Below the pieces are notes generated by a model that had not been told where the DNA came from, did no database searches, and was given only the letters and a program-made list of their open reading frames with translations. Below are positions 36,055 to 43,723 of a stretch of DNA of 52,468 nt, piece by piece. The stretch spans positions 1 to 52,468 of the forward strand of contig CAIVEW010000107.1 in the NCBI GenBank assembly GCA_903905065.1. The letters are read 5' to 3'. Each line of letters opens with the position of its first letter. Position 1 is the stretch's first letter. Source of the DNA: an uncultured Bacteroidota bacterium (lineage in GTDB: Bacteria; Bacteroidota; Bacteroidia; Chitinophagales; Chitinophagaceae). Made by a program: the position numbers and the translations under genes.

Positions 36055-36085
36055 AAAAGAAACGCCCCGTATTTCTACAGAGCGT
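36055..36085 (-). terminator. phoH rho-independent terminator
   Basis: Minus strand ACGCTCTGTA, GAAA tetraloop, TACGGGGCGT, then TTCTTTTGT. A 10-bp stem with two G-T pairs, 26 bp past the stop of the PhoH gene. Confidence 0.85.
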
Positions 36086-36110
36086 CCTATTCACAAAAAT
36101 ATTTCAATCA

Positions 36111-37127
36111 TTATCTAGCCCCGGGATCCCGCTTGGACTGATACTCGGCAACCATTTTCTGCTCCTGTTCTTCTTCTTTGGCTTGCTCGCCATCATATGC
36201 GCGGATGATCATTTTCACCAGCCTGTGGCGCACCACGTCTGCCTCATCCAGTTTTATCTGGGCTATGCCTTCTATATTCTGCAATATTTTCGTAGCCTTT
36301 ATCAACCCTGATTTCTGGTTCTTAGGCAGATCAATTTGTGTAAGGTCACCGGTGATGATCGCCTTTGCAGACGCACCTATTCGCGTTAGGAACATTTTCA
36401 ACTGAAGGTCGGTAGAGTTCTGGGCCTCATCAAGAATGATGAATGCATTATCCAGCGTACGGCCGCGCATATAAGCCAGCGGCGCTATCTCTATGATACG
36501 GTTGGCCATATAATAGTTGAGCTTGTCGCTAGGTATCATATCATCAAGCGCATCATACAGCGGGCGCAGGTATGGGTCTATTTTTTCTTTCAGATCGCCC
36601 GGCAAAAAACCGAGACTCTCCCCTGCTTCCACAGCCGGGCGTGTGAGGATAATTTTCCGCACAGCCTTGTTCTTAAGCGCCCTTACCGCAAGCGCGACAG
36701 CGGTATAGGTCTTACCGGTACCAGCCGGACCTATGGCAAAGATGATGTCATTTTTTTCGGAGGCCTGCGCCATCAGCTTCTGGTTTTGCGTTTTTGCGCG
36801 CACTACCCTTCCGTTCGGCCCAAACACCAGGATGTCGTTATTCGCAGGGTCCTCGTTGCCCGTATCGCCCTGCTCTTCATCACCCAATATTTTGGAAAAA
36901 TAGTTTTCAGACAAGTGGCCATTTCGTTCCAGGTATTGTATCACTTGTCCTATCTTAGCCTGTGCTGCTGTCACCTCGTCCGGCTGTCCGGATATCTTTA
37001 TCTGTGTTCCCCGAGACAACAGCTTTAGCAGCGGGAACCTTCGTTTGAGGATTTCGAATTTGCTGTTATTGACCCCGAAAAATTCTATCGGATTTACTGT
37101 CTCCAGGTTAATGATCGCTTCTGTCAA
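36111..37127 (-). CDS. PhoH family protein (PhoH/YbeZ-like ATPase)
   Basis: A 338-residue cytoplasmic P-loop ATPase. The N-terminal 110 residues are a small alpha/beta region (KRRFPLLKLLSRGTQIKISG, a KH-like fold). The core has Walker A IGPAGTGKTYTAVALAVRAL, the family block RPAVEAGESLGFLPGDLKEK, and Walker B FIILDEAQNSTDLQLKMFLT. YbeZ-type PhoH proteins act with YbeY in RNA and ribosome quality control; ybeY is not adjacent. It appears transcribed alone with its own terminator. Confidence 0.93.
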   Translation of the reverse strand: MTEAIINLETVNPIEFFGVNNSKFEILKRRFPLLKLLSRGTQIKISGQPDEVTAAQAKIGQVIQYLERNGHLSENYFSKILGDEEQGDTGNEDPANNDILVFGPNGRVVRAKTQNQKLMAQASEKNDIIFAIGPAGTGKTYTAVALAVRALKNKAVRKIILTRPAVEAGESLGFLPGDLKEKIDPYLRPLYDALDDMIPSDKLNYYMANRIIEIAPLAYMRGRTLDNAFIILDEAQNSTDLQLKMFLTRIGASAKAIITGDLTQIDLPKNQKSGLIKATKILQNIEGIAQIKLDEADVVRHRLVKMIIRAYDGEQAKEEEQEQKMVAEYQSKRDPGAR

Positions 37128-37335
37128 TGTGCTTCGTTTTTGAGGTTCAAAATAAAACTACAAATTCCTTGCCAATACCTGTATTAAGACCAAGTTAAGT
37201 TTCCACTGTGCAAAACCCACCTAAAAAACTTCAAATTCCAAATTCTTATTGAGCCTGGCCGAACTGCAAATCTCTTTTTTCTTAATGAGGGAAACCGAAA
37301 AACCCAATCCTTGACTTACGACTTATGACTTACGA

Positions 37336-37791
37336 CTATATCCTGTAATCCTGCGCCTTAAATTCTTCTAAACGCGTCGCAATATTTTTATCACCGAGTG
37401 CCAGTATCCGGGCTGCCATAACTGCCGCATTCCTTGCGCCGGCCTTACCTACCGCCAGTGTACCCACAGGCAGGCCCGCAGGCATCTGGACAATGCTATA
37501 CAGCGCATCTATACCACCCGGCAGCCCGCCATCAAGCGGCACGCCCAGCACAGGCAGCGATGTGTACGCAGCGCAAACACCCGGCAGTGCTGCTGCCATA
37601 CCGGCGGCAGCAATTACTACGCCATATCCATTGCCTTGTGCGTTAACAATTATATCCCTGACTTTATCGGGACTCCTGTGGGCCGATGCCACTACCATAT
37701 CATTACTGATCTGAAACCAGGTGAGCCATTTGCTGCACTCCTGCATTACGGCCTCATCTGTCTGAGACCCCATTATTATTAATACCTTCAT
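37336..37791 (-). CDS. purE: PurE, N5-carboxyaminoimidazole ribonucleotide mutase
   Basis: Interconverts N5-CAIR and CAIR in purine synthesis; cytoplasmic octamer in the family. 151 residues, normal length. Visible: IIMGSQTDEAVM (usual GSxSDW block), the catalytic-His block VASAHRSPDKV, LPVLGVPL, LYSIVQMPAGLPVGTLAVGKAGARNAAVMAARIL. Two departures: TDE instead of SDW, and AGMAAALPG where AGGAAHLPG or AGMAAHLAG is common, so an Ala replaces the usual His. purK is not in the window. Its stop is formed by the first bases of a GTCGTAAGTC repeat. Confidence 0.9.
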   Translation of the reverse strand: MKVLIIMGSQTDEAVMQECSKWLTWFQISNDMVVASAHRSPDKVRDIIVNAQGNGYGVVIAAAGMAAALPGVCAAYTSLPVLGVPLDGGLPGGIDALYSIVQMPAGLPVGTLAVGKAGARNAAVMAARILALGDKNIATRLEEFKAQDYRI

Positions 37792-38003
37792 TTTTAGAAT
37801 TTAATAATTGAAAAATCAATCGCTAAAAGTATGTAGTGAAATTAAGTCTATTACCAATTACGCCTCCCTGAACTTATCCACCTGTTCTGAATATCTTTTT
37901 CAAAAAAAAGAGCGTCGTAGTACTTCCTTTTGACACTGTCACGAAATTCAAGAGAGTTTTATGGAAATTATAAATACTTTTATCGAAGCACCGAATCTTG
38001 AAT

Positions 38004-39308
38004 ATGGAAAACAAACAGCGCGTCTCTAACCTATTGCTGCTCTCGCTGATCATCTTAGAAAATTTGTTTCTCTACATTTTTTTCAGGCACGGCTTACTTG
38101 ACCAGGGACCGAACGCTATTGGCTTGTTCCTTTCCTCTTTGTCGTTCGGCATATTACTGATCTTTAAGTTTAATAATGCGGTGGCCATCGAATGCAATGC
38201 TATACAACCAATAAAAAACATACTTTCCTATGTGATGGTGCTGGCCGCTTTGACGATAATGGTATGCATGGGTTTCCAGTTCAATTCTTTTTTTGCGATA
38301 CACCATCTCGATTACCACTACTCGGACATTATACCTAGCATACAGATAGCTTGTCACAGGCTGCTGAATGGTGAATTTCCCTACAAAGTTATTACGGACT
38401 TCGGCTATCCGCAGCAGCCAGATTATTTCCCTATGCACTGGATGCCCTACTCGATAGCAGAACTTCTGAAGATAGACCCACGATGGGTTACATACGGAGC
38501 CTGGTGCAGTGTTGCCACTTGCCTTTGTTTCAGAAGCACAAAAATCCCGTCGAAGGCGTTGCGCGCAATTACTCCCCTGCTCGTGGTTGCCTCGTTTTAT
38601 TTTCTGCAGGACAACAATATTGGACTATTTGAGATAACGGTCGAAGTGCTGATAGCGGCTTACTATATGTTCGTAGTAATCACTTTAAACAAACAAAGTG
38701 GCATTTTGCAGGGCGTAGCCATTTCTTTTTGCCTGCTATCCCGATTCAGCCTCGTGCTTTGGCTGCCGCTTTTTTGTTTCATATTATTCACTACCAACAA
38801 CCGCAAACAACTTTACACCAGCATTGTTACCGGAGCTGCAATGGTCCTTTTACTCTATGTAATCCCTTTTCTAAGTAAAGACTGGAGCATATTCTTCCGG
38901 GGGTTTCAATACTACGACACAGCGACGCTTGGAGAATGGGAGCATCTTGATGCAAAGGGGCAGCCAATTCATCTTTTTAGGGGTACGGGTATCGCATATT
39001 TTTTTTACACCCACTTCACAAATCTCGACGTTATGGGCAAAATAAAATTATTGCAGAAAACACAGTTGTTCGTTTCGCTGCTTGCGACAGCGATACTTGG
39101 CGCATGGTTTTGGCGTAGACGGAACACTATCAATACGAGAGTATTTCTCATGGCCTCCTTCAAGATATATATGGCTATCTTCCTGTTCCTGATTCAGTTG
39201 CCGTATGAATACCTGATGTGTGTTGGTAATTTTATTACAATTGCTGTTTTTTGCGAGCAGGCCAGGTACAGTTTAACCAGCAGAAAAGTTATCCCGTCCG
39301 AAGGTTAG
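38004..39308 (+). CDS. GT-C/GT87-like polytopic membrane protein
   Basis: A 434-residue membrane protein with about 10-12 segments; the ATG at 38004 is preferred over the in-frame TTG at 37998. The first loop carries HHLDYHYSDIIPSIQIACHR and LLNGEFPYKVITDFGYPQQP, the layout of GT87/DUF2029-type mannosyltransferases in which an early Asp is catalytic. The remainder is hydrophobic with a short basic C-terminus. Three unrelated-looking GT-C proteins lie in this window (328, 11743, 38004), none in a sugar gene cluster. Family moderate, function open. Confidence 0.55.
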   Translation: MENKQRVSNLLLLSLIILENLFLYIFFRHGLLDQGPNAIGLFLSSLSFGILLIFKFNNAVAIECNAIQPIKNILSYVMVLAALTIMVCMGFQFNSFFAIHHLDYHYSDIIPSIQIACHRLLNGEFPYKVITDFGYPQQPDYFPMHWMPYSIAELLKIDPRWVTYGAWCSVATCLCFRSTKIPSKALRAITPLLVVASFYFLQDNNIGLFEITVEVLIAAYYMFVVITLNKQSGILQGVAISFCLLSRFSLVLWLPLFCFILFTTNNRKQLYTSIVTGAAMVLLLYVIPFLSKDWSIFFRGFQYYDTATLGEWEHLDAKGQPIHLFRGTGIAYFFYTHFTNLDVMGKIKLLQKTQLFVSLLATAILGAWFWRRRNTINTRVFLMASFKIYMAIFLFLIQLPYEYLMCVGNFITIAVFCEQARYSLTSRKVIPSEG

Positions 39309-39321
39309 CAAACGAAAAAAA

Positions 39322-39945
39322 TCAACAATTCTGATACTTCCAGTGCCGGCTCTTGCCCTCAGCTATCCACTCAATAGCCTGTGCTAGCCGCTTCTCGCGG
39401 GTTGCGTCCGTCTTTGCCTCTTCAAACCATTCTATGTATTCTTTACGGTTGGAGTAACTAAAATCATTGAATACCTTCTCGGCCTGCTTATTTTTCTTCA
39501 ACTCCTTTTTGAGATAGTCTGGCGTCTTCAGTTCATTCTTATCCTTCGCAGTAGGCTTTGGCCGCGCCACCTTCACACCATCCTCATTCAGCTTCATCGC
39601 GGCCTTGATATACTTTTTAAGTATGGCGTCCTTGGGCAGGTCTTTCAGGCTATATAGCTTATTCAAATGCCCCATGCCGTCCTTTTCTTCACGCAGGTTC
39701 AGTATCTGGTCCGGGTCGCCCATAATCGATGCTTTCCAAAAACCAAACGCGCAATGCTGTTTAAATGCAGCCATGTTGCACAGCATAGCACCATGATACA
39801 TAAAACAGGGGAAGCTCCATTTCCAGGTTTCTTCCACATCAGGGCAGGCGGTATGGATCAGTTCCCTTAAATGCACCAGTATGGGCTTGGCAAAATCTGC
39901 CGATTTCTCTATGTATGCGTCTACGCGTGGGTCGTGTTGTGCCAT
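39322..39945 (-). CDS. DUF1801/YdeI-like protein
   Basis: A 207-residue cytoplasmic protein. Residues 15-110 match the DUF1801 fold (YIEKSADFAKPILVHLRELI, EETWKWSFPCFMYHGAMLCN, KQHCAFGFWKASIM). The C-terminal part has the YdeI/OmpD-associated type helical domain (VFNDFSYSNRKEYIEWFEEA then EKRLAQAIEWIAEGKSRHWK). Proteins of this type are linked in the literature to stress and bacteriocin protection, with no firm biochemistry. It starts 13 bp after the HEPN stop and likely shares its transcript. Confidence 0.88.
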   Translation of the reverse strand: MAQHDPRVDAYIEKSADFAKPILVHLRELIHTACPDVEETWKWSFPCFMYHGAMLCNMAAFKQHCAFGFWKASIMGDPDQILNLREEKDGMGHLNKLYSLKDLPKDAILKKYIKAAMKLNEDGVKVARPKPTAKDKNELKTPDYLKKELKKNKQAEKVFNDFSYSNRKEYIEWFEEAKTDATREKRLAQAIEWIAEGKSRHWKYQNC

Positions 39946-39958
39946 TTGAAACAGATTA

Positions 39959-40351
39959 TTATTGAGAAAGGATTTTTTCTATTTGCGCTATTAACTCTGC
40001 CGCTGGGGCAATTAAAGGCGTTGTGTCTTCCTCAATAAAATAAAGCAGGTCTTCGTAATCTCCTGACTGCCTCATATCAAAGACCTCGGTGTAAAACTTA
40101 CCGCTTTCTTTACTAACGATTCCCGGTAAGACAAAATGTAATCCGAACAGTTGTATTGTTTCCGAATGTTTCCTGGATTTAATATCCCGACTCGCCAGCA
40201 AAGCACTCACAGCGTAAAAACAAGCATAGTATATTCGGTTTATTGCGGCATTATAAAATTTATTTGCAAGAAGTAGTTCTCCTTCCTTCAACGTTGTTTT
40301 AGCCCTTTCTAATTTATACGTTATAAGGTTGGCTTTCTCCGCACTATTCAT
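39959..40351 (-). CDS. HEPN domain protein of an MNT-HEPN pair
   Basis: A 130-residue all-helical HEPN (UPF0332-type) protein. The central helices read KFYNAAINRIYYACFYAVSA, and the active-site-like motif is MRQSGDYED (R-x4-Y/D form rather than R-x4-6-H). HEPN members of such pairs are often RNases that are silenced by the nucleotidyltransferase. The start overlaps the upstream MNT stop by 4 bp. As a pair they fit a type VII-like toxin-antitoxin module; toxicity here is inferred from family knowledge only. Confidence 0.85.
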   Translation of the reverse strand: MNSAEKANLITYKLERAKTTLKEGELLLANKFYNAAINRIYYACFYAVSALLASRDIKSRKHSETIQLFGLHFVLPGIVSKESGKFYTEVFDMRQSGDYEDLLYFIEEDTTPLIAPAAELIAQIEKILSQ

Positions 40352-40665
40352 AAAACAACACCCTCTCTATTTACATTTTCATAAAAAGGAGTTACCATAT
40401 GTTTCGTTCGCCAGAAATCCTTTGAATAGACTAACGTGCTAATTATTACCCCTGTTTCAAAAAAAATATCATAAAGAGGATAGGTGATTTTGATTTTATC
40501 ATCACGAGTTACTTTCTCTTTGTCTACCAAAATCAACAGGTCAATATCTGATTCTTCATTGTAGTCGCCACGCGCATAGGAACCATACAAAATAAGGGTA
40601 GCACGCGGATCACTTGCCGTTACCGACTCTTTTATCCTCTGCAATATTTGGGGCCTATCGTGCAT
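40348..40665 (-). CDS. Minimal nucleotidyltransferase (MNT)
   Basis: A 105-residue DNA polymerase beta-like nucleotidyltransferase. The signature LILYGSYARGDYNEESDIDLLILVD carries the GS dipeptide and the two metal-binding Asp of D-I-D; it exceeds no usual length for MNT proteins. In MNT-HEPN pairs this protein is the antitoxin, which modifies the HEPN partner (AMP transfer in characterised cases). It starts 41 bp after the selD stop, so it may ride on the mnmH-selD transcript. Confidence 0.88.
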   Translation of the reverse strand: MHDRPQILQRIKESVTASDPRATLILYGSYARGDYNEESDIDLLILVDKEKVTRDDKIKITYPLYDIFFETGVIISTLVYSKDFWRTKHMVTPFYENVNREGVVL

Positions 40666-40706
40666 AGAACAAATTTACACCTTTTAATAAATATTCAGAA
40701 TAACCC

Positions 40707-41768
40707 TTACTTCACAATGATCACTTTCTCTTCCTTCTTCACCATTTTTCCAACAGGTACGATAAAAGCCCCCAACTCATGTTTTGTCAGTAATGCGATC
40801 ACCTCACTTTCCGAGCCTTTATCCACTGCTATGAGCAACCCTCCGTTCGTCTGCGGATCAGGCAACAGGCTGAAGGCTTCCATCACATCAACTCCCTGAC
40901 CAAAAGATATTTTACTGTTGTAAGCATTCCAGTTGCGGTAAGTAGCATCCGGCACTATGCGCTGCGCCAGGTATTCTTTCACGCCTTCCATTACCGGCAC
41001 CTGCGAATAATAAAGCTCGGCAGATAAACCACTTCCCTCCGCCATTTCTATCAAATGCCCCGCCAGCCCAAAACCCGTCACATCCGTCATAGCATGTACT
41101 CCCGGAATTTTCCCCAGCGCCGCGCCAACTTTATTCAACTGTATCAATTGAGCCGTAAGCATTTCGTTATGCACCTCCTTAAGCACCCCTCTTTTCTGCG
41201 CGGTAGACAATATGCCCGTACCCAAAGGCTTGGTAAGGAAAAGCAGGTCGCCCTCCTCCGCTGTATTATTCCTTTTCAAATCAGCGATGGCGCATAGTCC
41301 GTTAACAGCCAATCCAAAGATAGGCTCCGAACTATCAATGCTGTGCCCGCCTGCCAGTGGTATGCCAGCTTCCGAGCAAATAGCGCGCGCCCCTTCCAGC
41401 ACGCGCTGCGCTAATGCAGGTGATAGTTTTTCAATAGGCCACCCCAGGATCGCTATCGCCATTAAAGGTCGTCCGCCCATGGCATATACATCGCTTATAG
41501 CATTTGCTGCCGCTATCCTCCCGAAATCATAGGCATCGTCCACTATAGGCATAAAGAAATCCGTAGTGGCTATTAGCGCTGTGCCATCGCCCATGTCATA
41601 GGCCGCGGCATCGTCATTGGTATTATTGCCAACCAGTAGATTCCCATTAAATGGCTGCGGAACATTTGTCTTTAATATCTCCTCAAGTACAGCAGGTGCT
41701 ATTTTACACCCACAGCCCGCACCGCGCGAATATTGGGTAAGTTTTATCTCGTTGCTATCTGTTTCCAT
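40707..41768 (-). CDS. selD: Selenide, water dikinase (selenophosphate synthetase)
   Basis: Makes selenophosphate from selenide and ATP; cytoplasmic. 353 residues, normal length. The catalytic loop is GAGCGCKIAP, with Cys19 (equivalent to Cys17 of the E. coli enzyme) and Lys22; Cys rather than Sec, with no in-frame UGA. Other blocks: LLVGNNTNDDAAAYDMGDG, DFFMPIVDDAYDFGRIAAAN, AGGHSIDSSEPIFGLAVNG and TDVTGFGLAGHLIEMA. It directly follows mnmH (no gap), so selenophosphate made here most likely feeds tRNA selenouridine. Confidence 0.96.
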   Translation of the reverse strand: METDSNEIKLTQYSRGAGCGCKIAPAVLEEILKTNVPQPFNGNLLVGNNTNDDAAAYDMGDGTALIATTDFFMPIVDDAYDFGRIAAANAISDVYAMGGRPLMAIAILGWPIEKLSPALAQRVLEGARAICSEAGIPLAGGHSIDSSEPIFGLAVNGLCAIADLKRNNTAEEGDLLFLTKPLGTGILSTAQKRGVLKEVHNEMLTAQLIQLNKVGAALGKIPGVHAMTDVTGFGLAGHLIEMAEGSGLSAELYYSQVPVMEGVKEYLAQRIVPDATYRNWNAYNSKISFGQGVDVMEAFSLLPDPQTNGGLLIAVDKGSESEVIALLTKHELGAFIVPVGKMVKKEEKVIIVK

Positions 41769-42929
41769 CTAATTATTTTCGGCATTTATTAATTTCATGC
41801 AGTTTTCCACCGCATCTACCGCCGCACAAATTATCCTTTTCATATGGAAAGGTTCACGGACAGATATTACCCCTTGATTATTTGCGCCTGCGGGAGGATC
41901 CAAGAGTTCGCTGCGGTTCTCAATATCCTTTGCATAGAATTTATCATAGTAACAAAGCAGTATCCGGAAACAGTCTGCATAATTCCCTTCGTTCAAATAA
42001 GCGATCGCTTCTTTCGTACCTAGTCCACCAAGACGCTTCTGGATACGCAAAATACAGGCTACCAGGTCTTCTCTTTTATATTTTCCATATCCGATCGTCA
42101 GATAGTCCAGCCGCTCTTCAAAAGGTATATCGAGGAAATATAATGGCGCGTGCCTCATAGTTGCCCAAAGCGCTTCAGGAATATTTACGGAACCTATCCT
42201 CCTGCTTTCATCTTCCAGCCATATGTGGCCATCCGCCGGCACCGCTTCAGATACGGCATGCAATTTCATGGCCAGCTCGTTTTCAAACATCTCCTGCGTG
42301 GGTTGCGGTGTTTCACCAAGCGCACCAAAAGCGGAACCCTTGTGATGGGCAATTCTCTCAAGGTCTATTACTGAATGTGTATTTTTCGCAAGCTCTTTTA
42401 AGACCTCTGTCTTTCCGCTCCCCGTATAGCCCCCCAGCATCTTAAACCGATAGGGCTCTTCAAATTGCCGCAACACCCAATTGCGATAAGCCTTATACCC
42501 GCCCGCCAGTGTGTATAACTTAAAACCATATAGATCCAATAACCAGGCTACCCCCGCACTGCGCATACCACCCCTCCAGCAATGTACAAGTATAATATTA
42601 GTGCCTTTCTCAGTATTTGATGGCTTTATGGCGTTGTTTGGAGAGGTTATTTTTGTTAACGATTTGTGATTTGAAGCAATTTTTTCGGCTTCAATGACCA
42701 TATTCTTCATTTTCACGCCAAAAAAATCCAGCCCGATTTTTATCGCATCTTCCCTGCTTTGTTGTTTGTAAGCGGTGCCTACGATCTTTCGCTCTTCATC
42801 TGAAAACAGCGGCAGGCTATATGCACCTGAAATGTGCGCGTGGCAATACTCTCCGGGACTTCTAACATCTGCTACAGGCCACCGTTTCGCCAGCTCCAGG
42901 AATGCTTCAATCCCTAATTTTTCTATCAT
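41769..42929 (-). CDS. mnmH: tRNA 2-selenouridine synthase
   Basis: Replaces sulfur by selenium at the wobble uridine of some tRNAs, via a geranylated intermediate. 386 residues. An N-terminal rhodanese domain has DVRSPGEYCHAHISGAYSLP and the catalytic Cys117 in VHCWRGGMRSAG; a P-loop domain follows with GGYTGSGKTEVL (about 166-177) and LEDESRRIG. Also called selU/ybbB. The linker before the rhodanese Cys (residues 85-110, IASNHKSLTKITSPNN) is longer than in E. coli and low in complexity. It heads the run mnmH-selD-MNT-HEPN-DUF1801. Confidence 0.95.
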   Translation of the reverse strand: MIEKLGIEAFLELAKRWPVADVRSPGEYCHAHISGAYSLPLFSDEERKIVGTAYKQQSREDAIKIGLDFFGVKMKNMVIEAEKIASNHKSLTKITSPNNAIKPSNTEKGTNIILVHCWRGGMRSAGVAWLLDLYGFKLYTLAGGYKAYRNWVLRQFEEPYRFKMLGGYTGSGKTEVLKELAKNTHSVIDLERIAHHKGSAFGALGETPQPTQEMFENELAMKLHAVSEAVPADGHIWLEDESRRIGSVNIPEALWATMRHAPLYFLDIPFEERLDYLTIGYGKYKREDLVACILRIQKRLGGLGTKEAIAYLNEGNYADCFRILLCYYDKFYAKDIENRSELLDPPAGANNQGVISVREPFHMKRIICAAVDAVENCMKLINAENN

Positions 42930-43009
42930 CTATTTACTGGCTTTCAGGATTAATATTATATAAATAACAGAATTAACAAACAAATATTCGAAATTATTTC
43001 GTTAATTAG

Positions 43010-43042
43010 TTGTGAATGTCAATAAATTTTATGTACCTTTAC
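43010..43042 (+). promoter_or_regulatory. Promoter of the small-protein unit
   Basis: TTG (43010-43012) and TACCTTTA (43034-43041), 21 bp apart, near the Bacteroidota consensus. A leader of about 115 bp, almost free of G, leads to the first small ORF at 43159. Confidence 0.62.
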
Positions 43043-43158
43043 ATTAACAAGCAAACAACAACTCAATAACTAACAAACAACAAATTCAAAAAACGTGCCA
43101 AAAATTAAAACCTAAATAAAAAAAGCAAAAATCATTTCACACCCCTAAAACAAACGTT

Positions 43159-43266
43159 ATGATAACAATTGCACTCATTGCCCGCATCGTGGTTCTCTAC
43201 AACAAGAGAAAGACCGCAAAACTCGTTCCCGTTCGATCCACTTACAATCTTCAAACTAATCGTTAA
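43159..43266 (+). CDS. Small protein A (35 aa), paralogue of small protein B
   Basis: ATG at 43159 to TAA at 43266. The product starts MITIALIARIVVLY, a 14-residue hydrophobic stretch with one Arg, followed by a basic segment (NKRKTAK) and a polar tail ending LQTNR. It aligns with the next ORF over the first 18 residues: M-x-T-I-x-x-x-x-R-x-V-V-L-Y-x-K, nine identities plus six conservative changes. Four of the eight conserved non-start codons differ synonymously, which favours protein-level selection. The hydrophobic part is short for a transmembrane helix; it may be membrane-associated. The family is not recognised. Confidence 0.6.
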   Translation: MITIALIARIVVLYNKRKTAKLVPVRSTYNLQTNR

Positions 43267-43284
43267 CTGATAAAATAACATGCT

Positions 43285-43386
43285 ATGCTTACAATTTTAT
43301 TCCTTACTCGTTTTGTAGTATTGTACGTAAAGAAAAGGCAAGCTATGGCTGCCACGAAGTTAACTCCAAGTCCCATTCGCGCATAA
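43285..43386 (+). CDS. Small protein B (33 aa), paralogue of small protein A
   Basis: ATG at 43285 to TAA at 43386, 18 bp after protein A. The product starts MLTILFLTRFVVLYVKKR and continues QAMAATKLTPSPIRA. The N-terminal pattern of protein A is kept (hydrophobic stretch, Arg9, VVLY, then Lys/Arg), while the tails differ. Same transcript unit as A: one promoter upstream, one terminator downstream, no other gene between. Possible readings are a type I-like small toxin pair, small membrane-associated regulators, or signal peptides of a secretion-linked system; none can be chosen from sequence alone. Confidence 0.58.
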   Translation: MLTILFLTRFVVLYVKKRQAMAATKLTPSPIRA

Positions 43387-43464
43387 TATTAAACATATTA
43401 TTCACACACACAAAACGCCATATCATAACTATATGTAATTTCCTTTTATCGGCAACCCAACTTA

Positions 43465-43495
43465 CCCGCACTGGCCTCCAGGCGGGATTTTTATT
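43465..43495 (+). terminator. Terminator of the small-protein unit
   Basis: CCCGC, bulged A, CTGG, loop CCT, CCAG, GCGGG, then ATTTTTATTT. A 9-bp stem with a U-rich tail on the plus strand, 78 bp after small protein B. Confidence 0.85.
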
Positions 43496-43532
43496 TAGAA
43501 AGTACTTTGACCAAAAGACTCATGATGGAAAA

Positions 43533-43675
43533 TTCCCCCTTGCGCGAAGGCATGTGCGCAAGCGACCGCATGCCGCCGTAGCTTTAGCGTTGGCGCAATG
43601 GGGCTAGGGGGATGTTCAACGCGCATTATGCTACTCATTCGACCTCTCCCTCTCCCCTGCCTGCCGACAGGCAGG
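43533..43675. repeat. GC-rich repeat patch with imperfect inverted repeats
   Basis: TTCCCCCTTGCGC (43533) and GGCGCAATGGGGCTAGGGGG (from 43592) form an imperfect inverted repeat. At 43656-43675 a palindrome CCTGCCTGCC/GACAGGCAGG follows; a near copy is at 47731. No gene is supported here. Confidence 0.6.
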
Positions 43676-43723
43676 CTCGGAGTTCGCGCCAGCGAAGGAG
43701 CGCAGCTCGCGGGGTGAGCCCCC

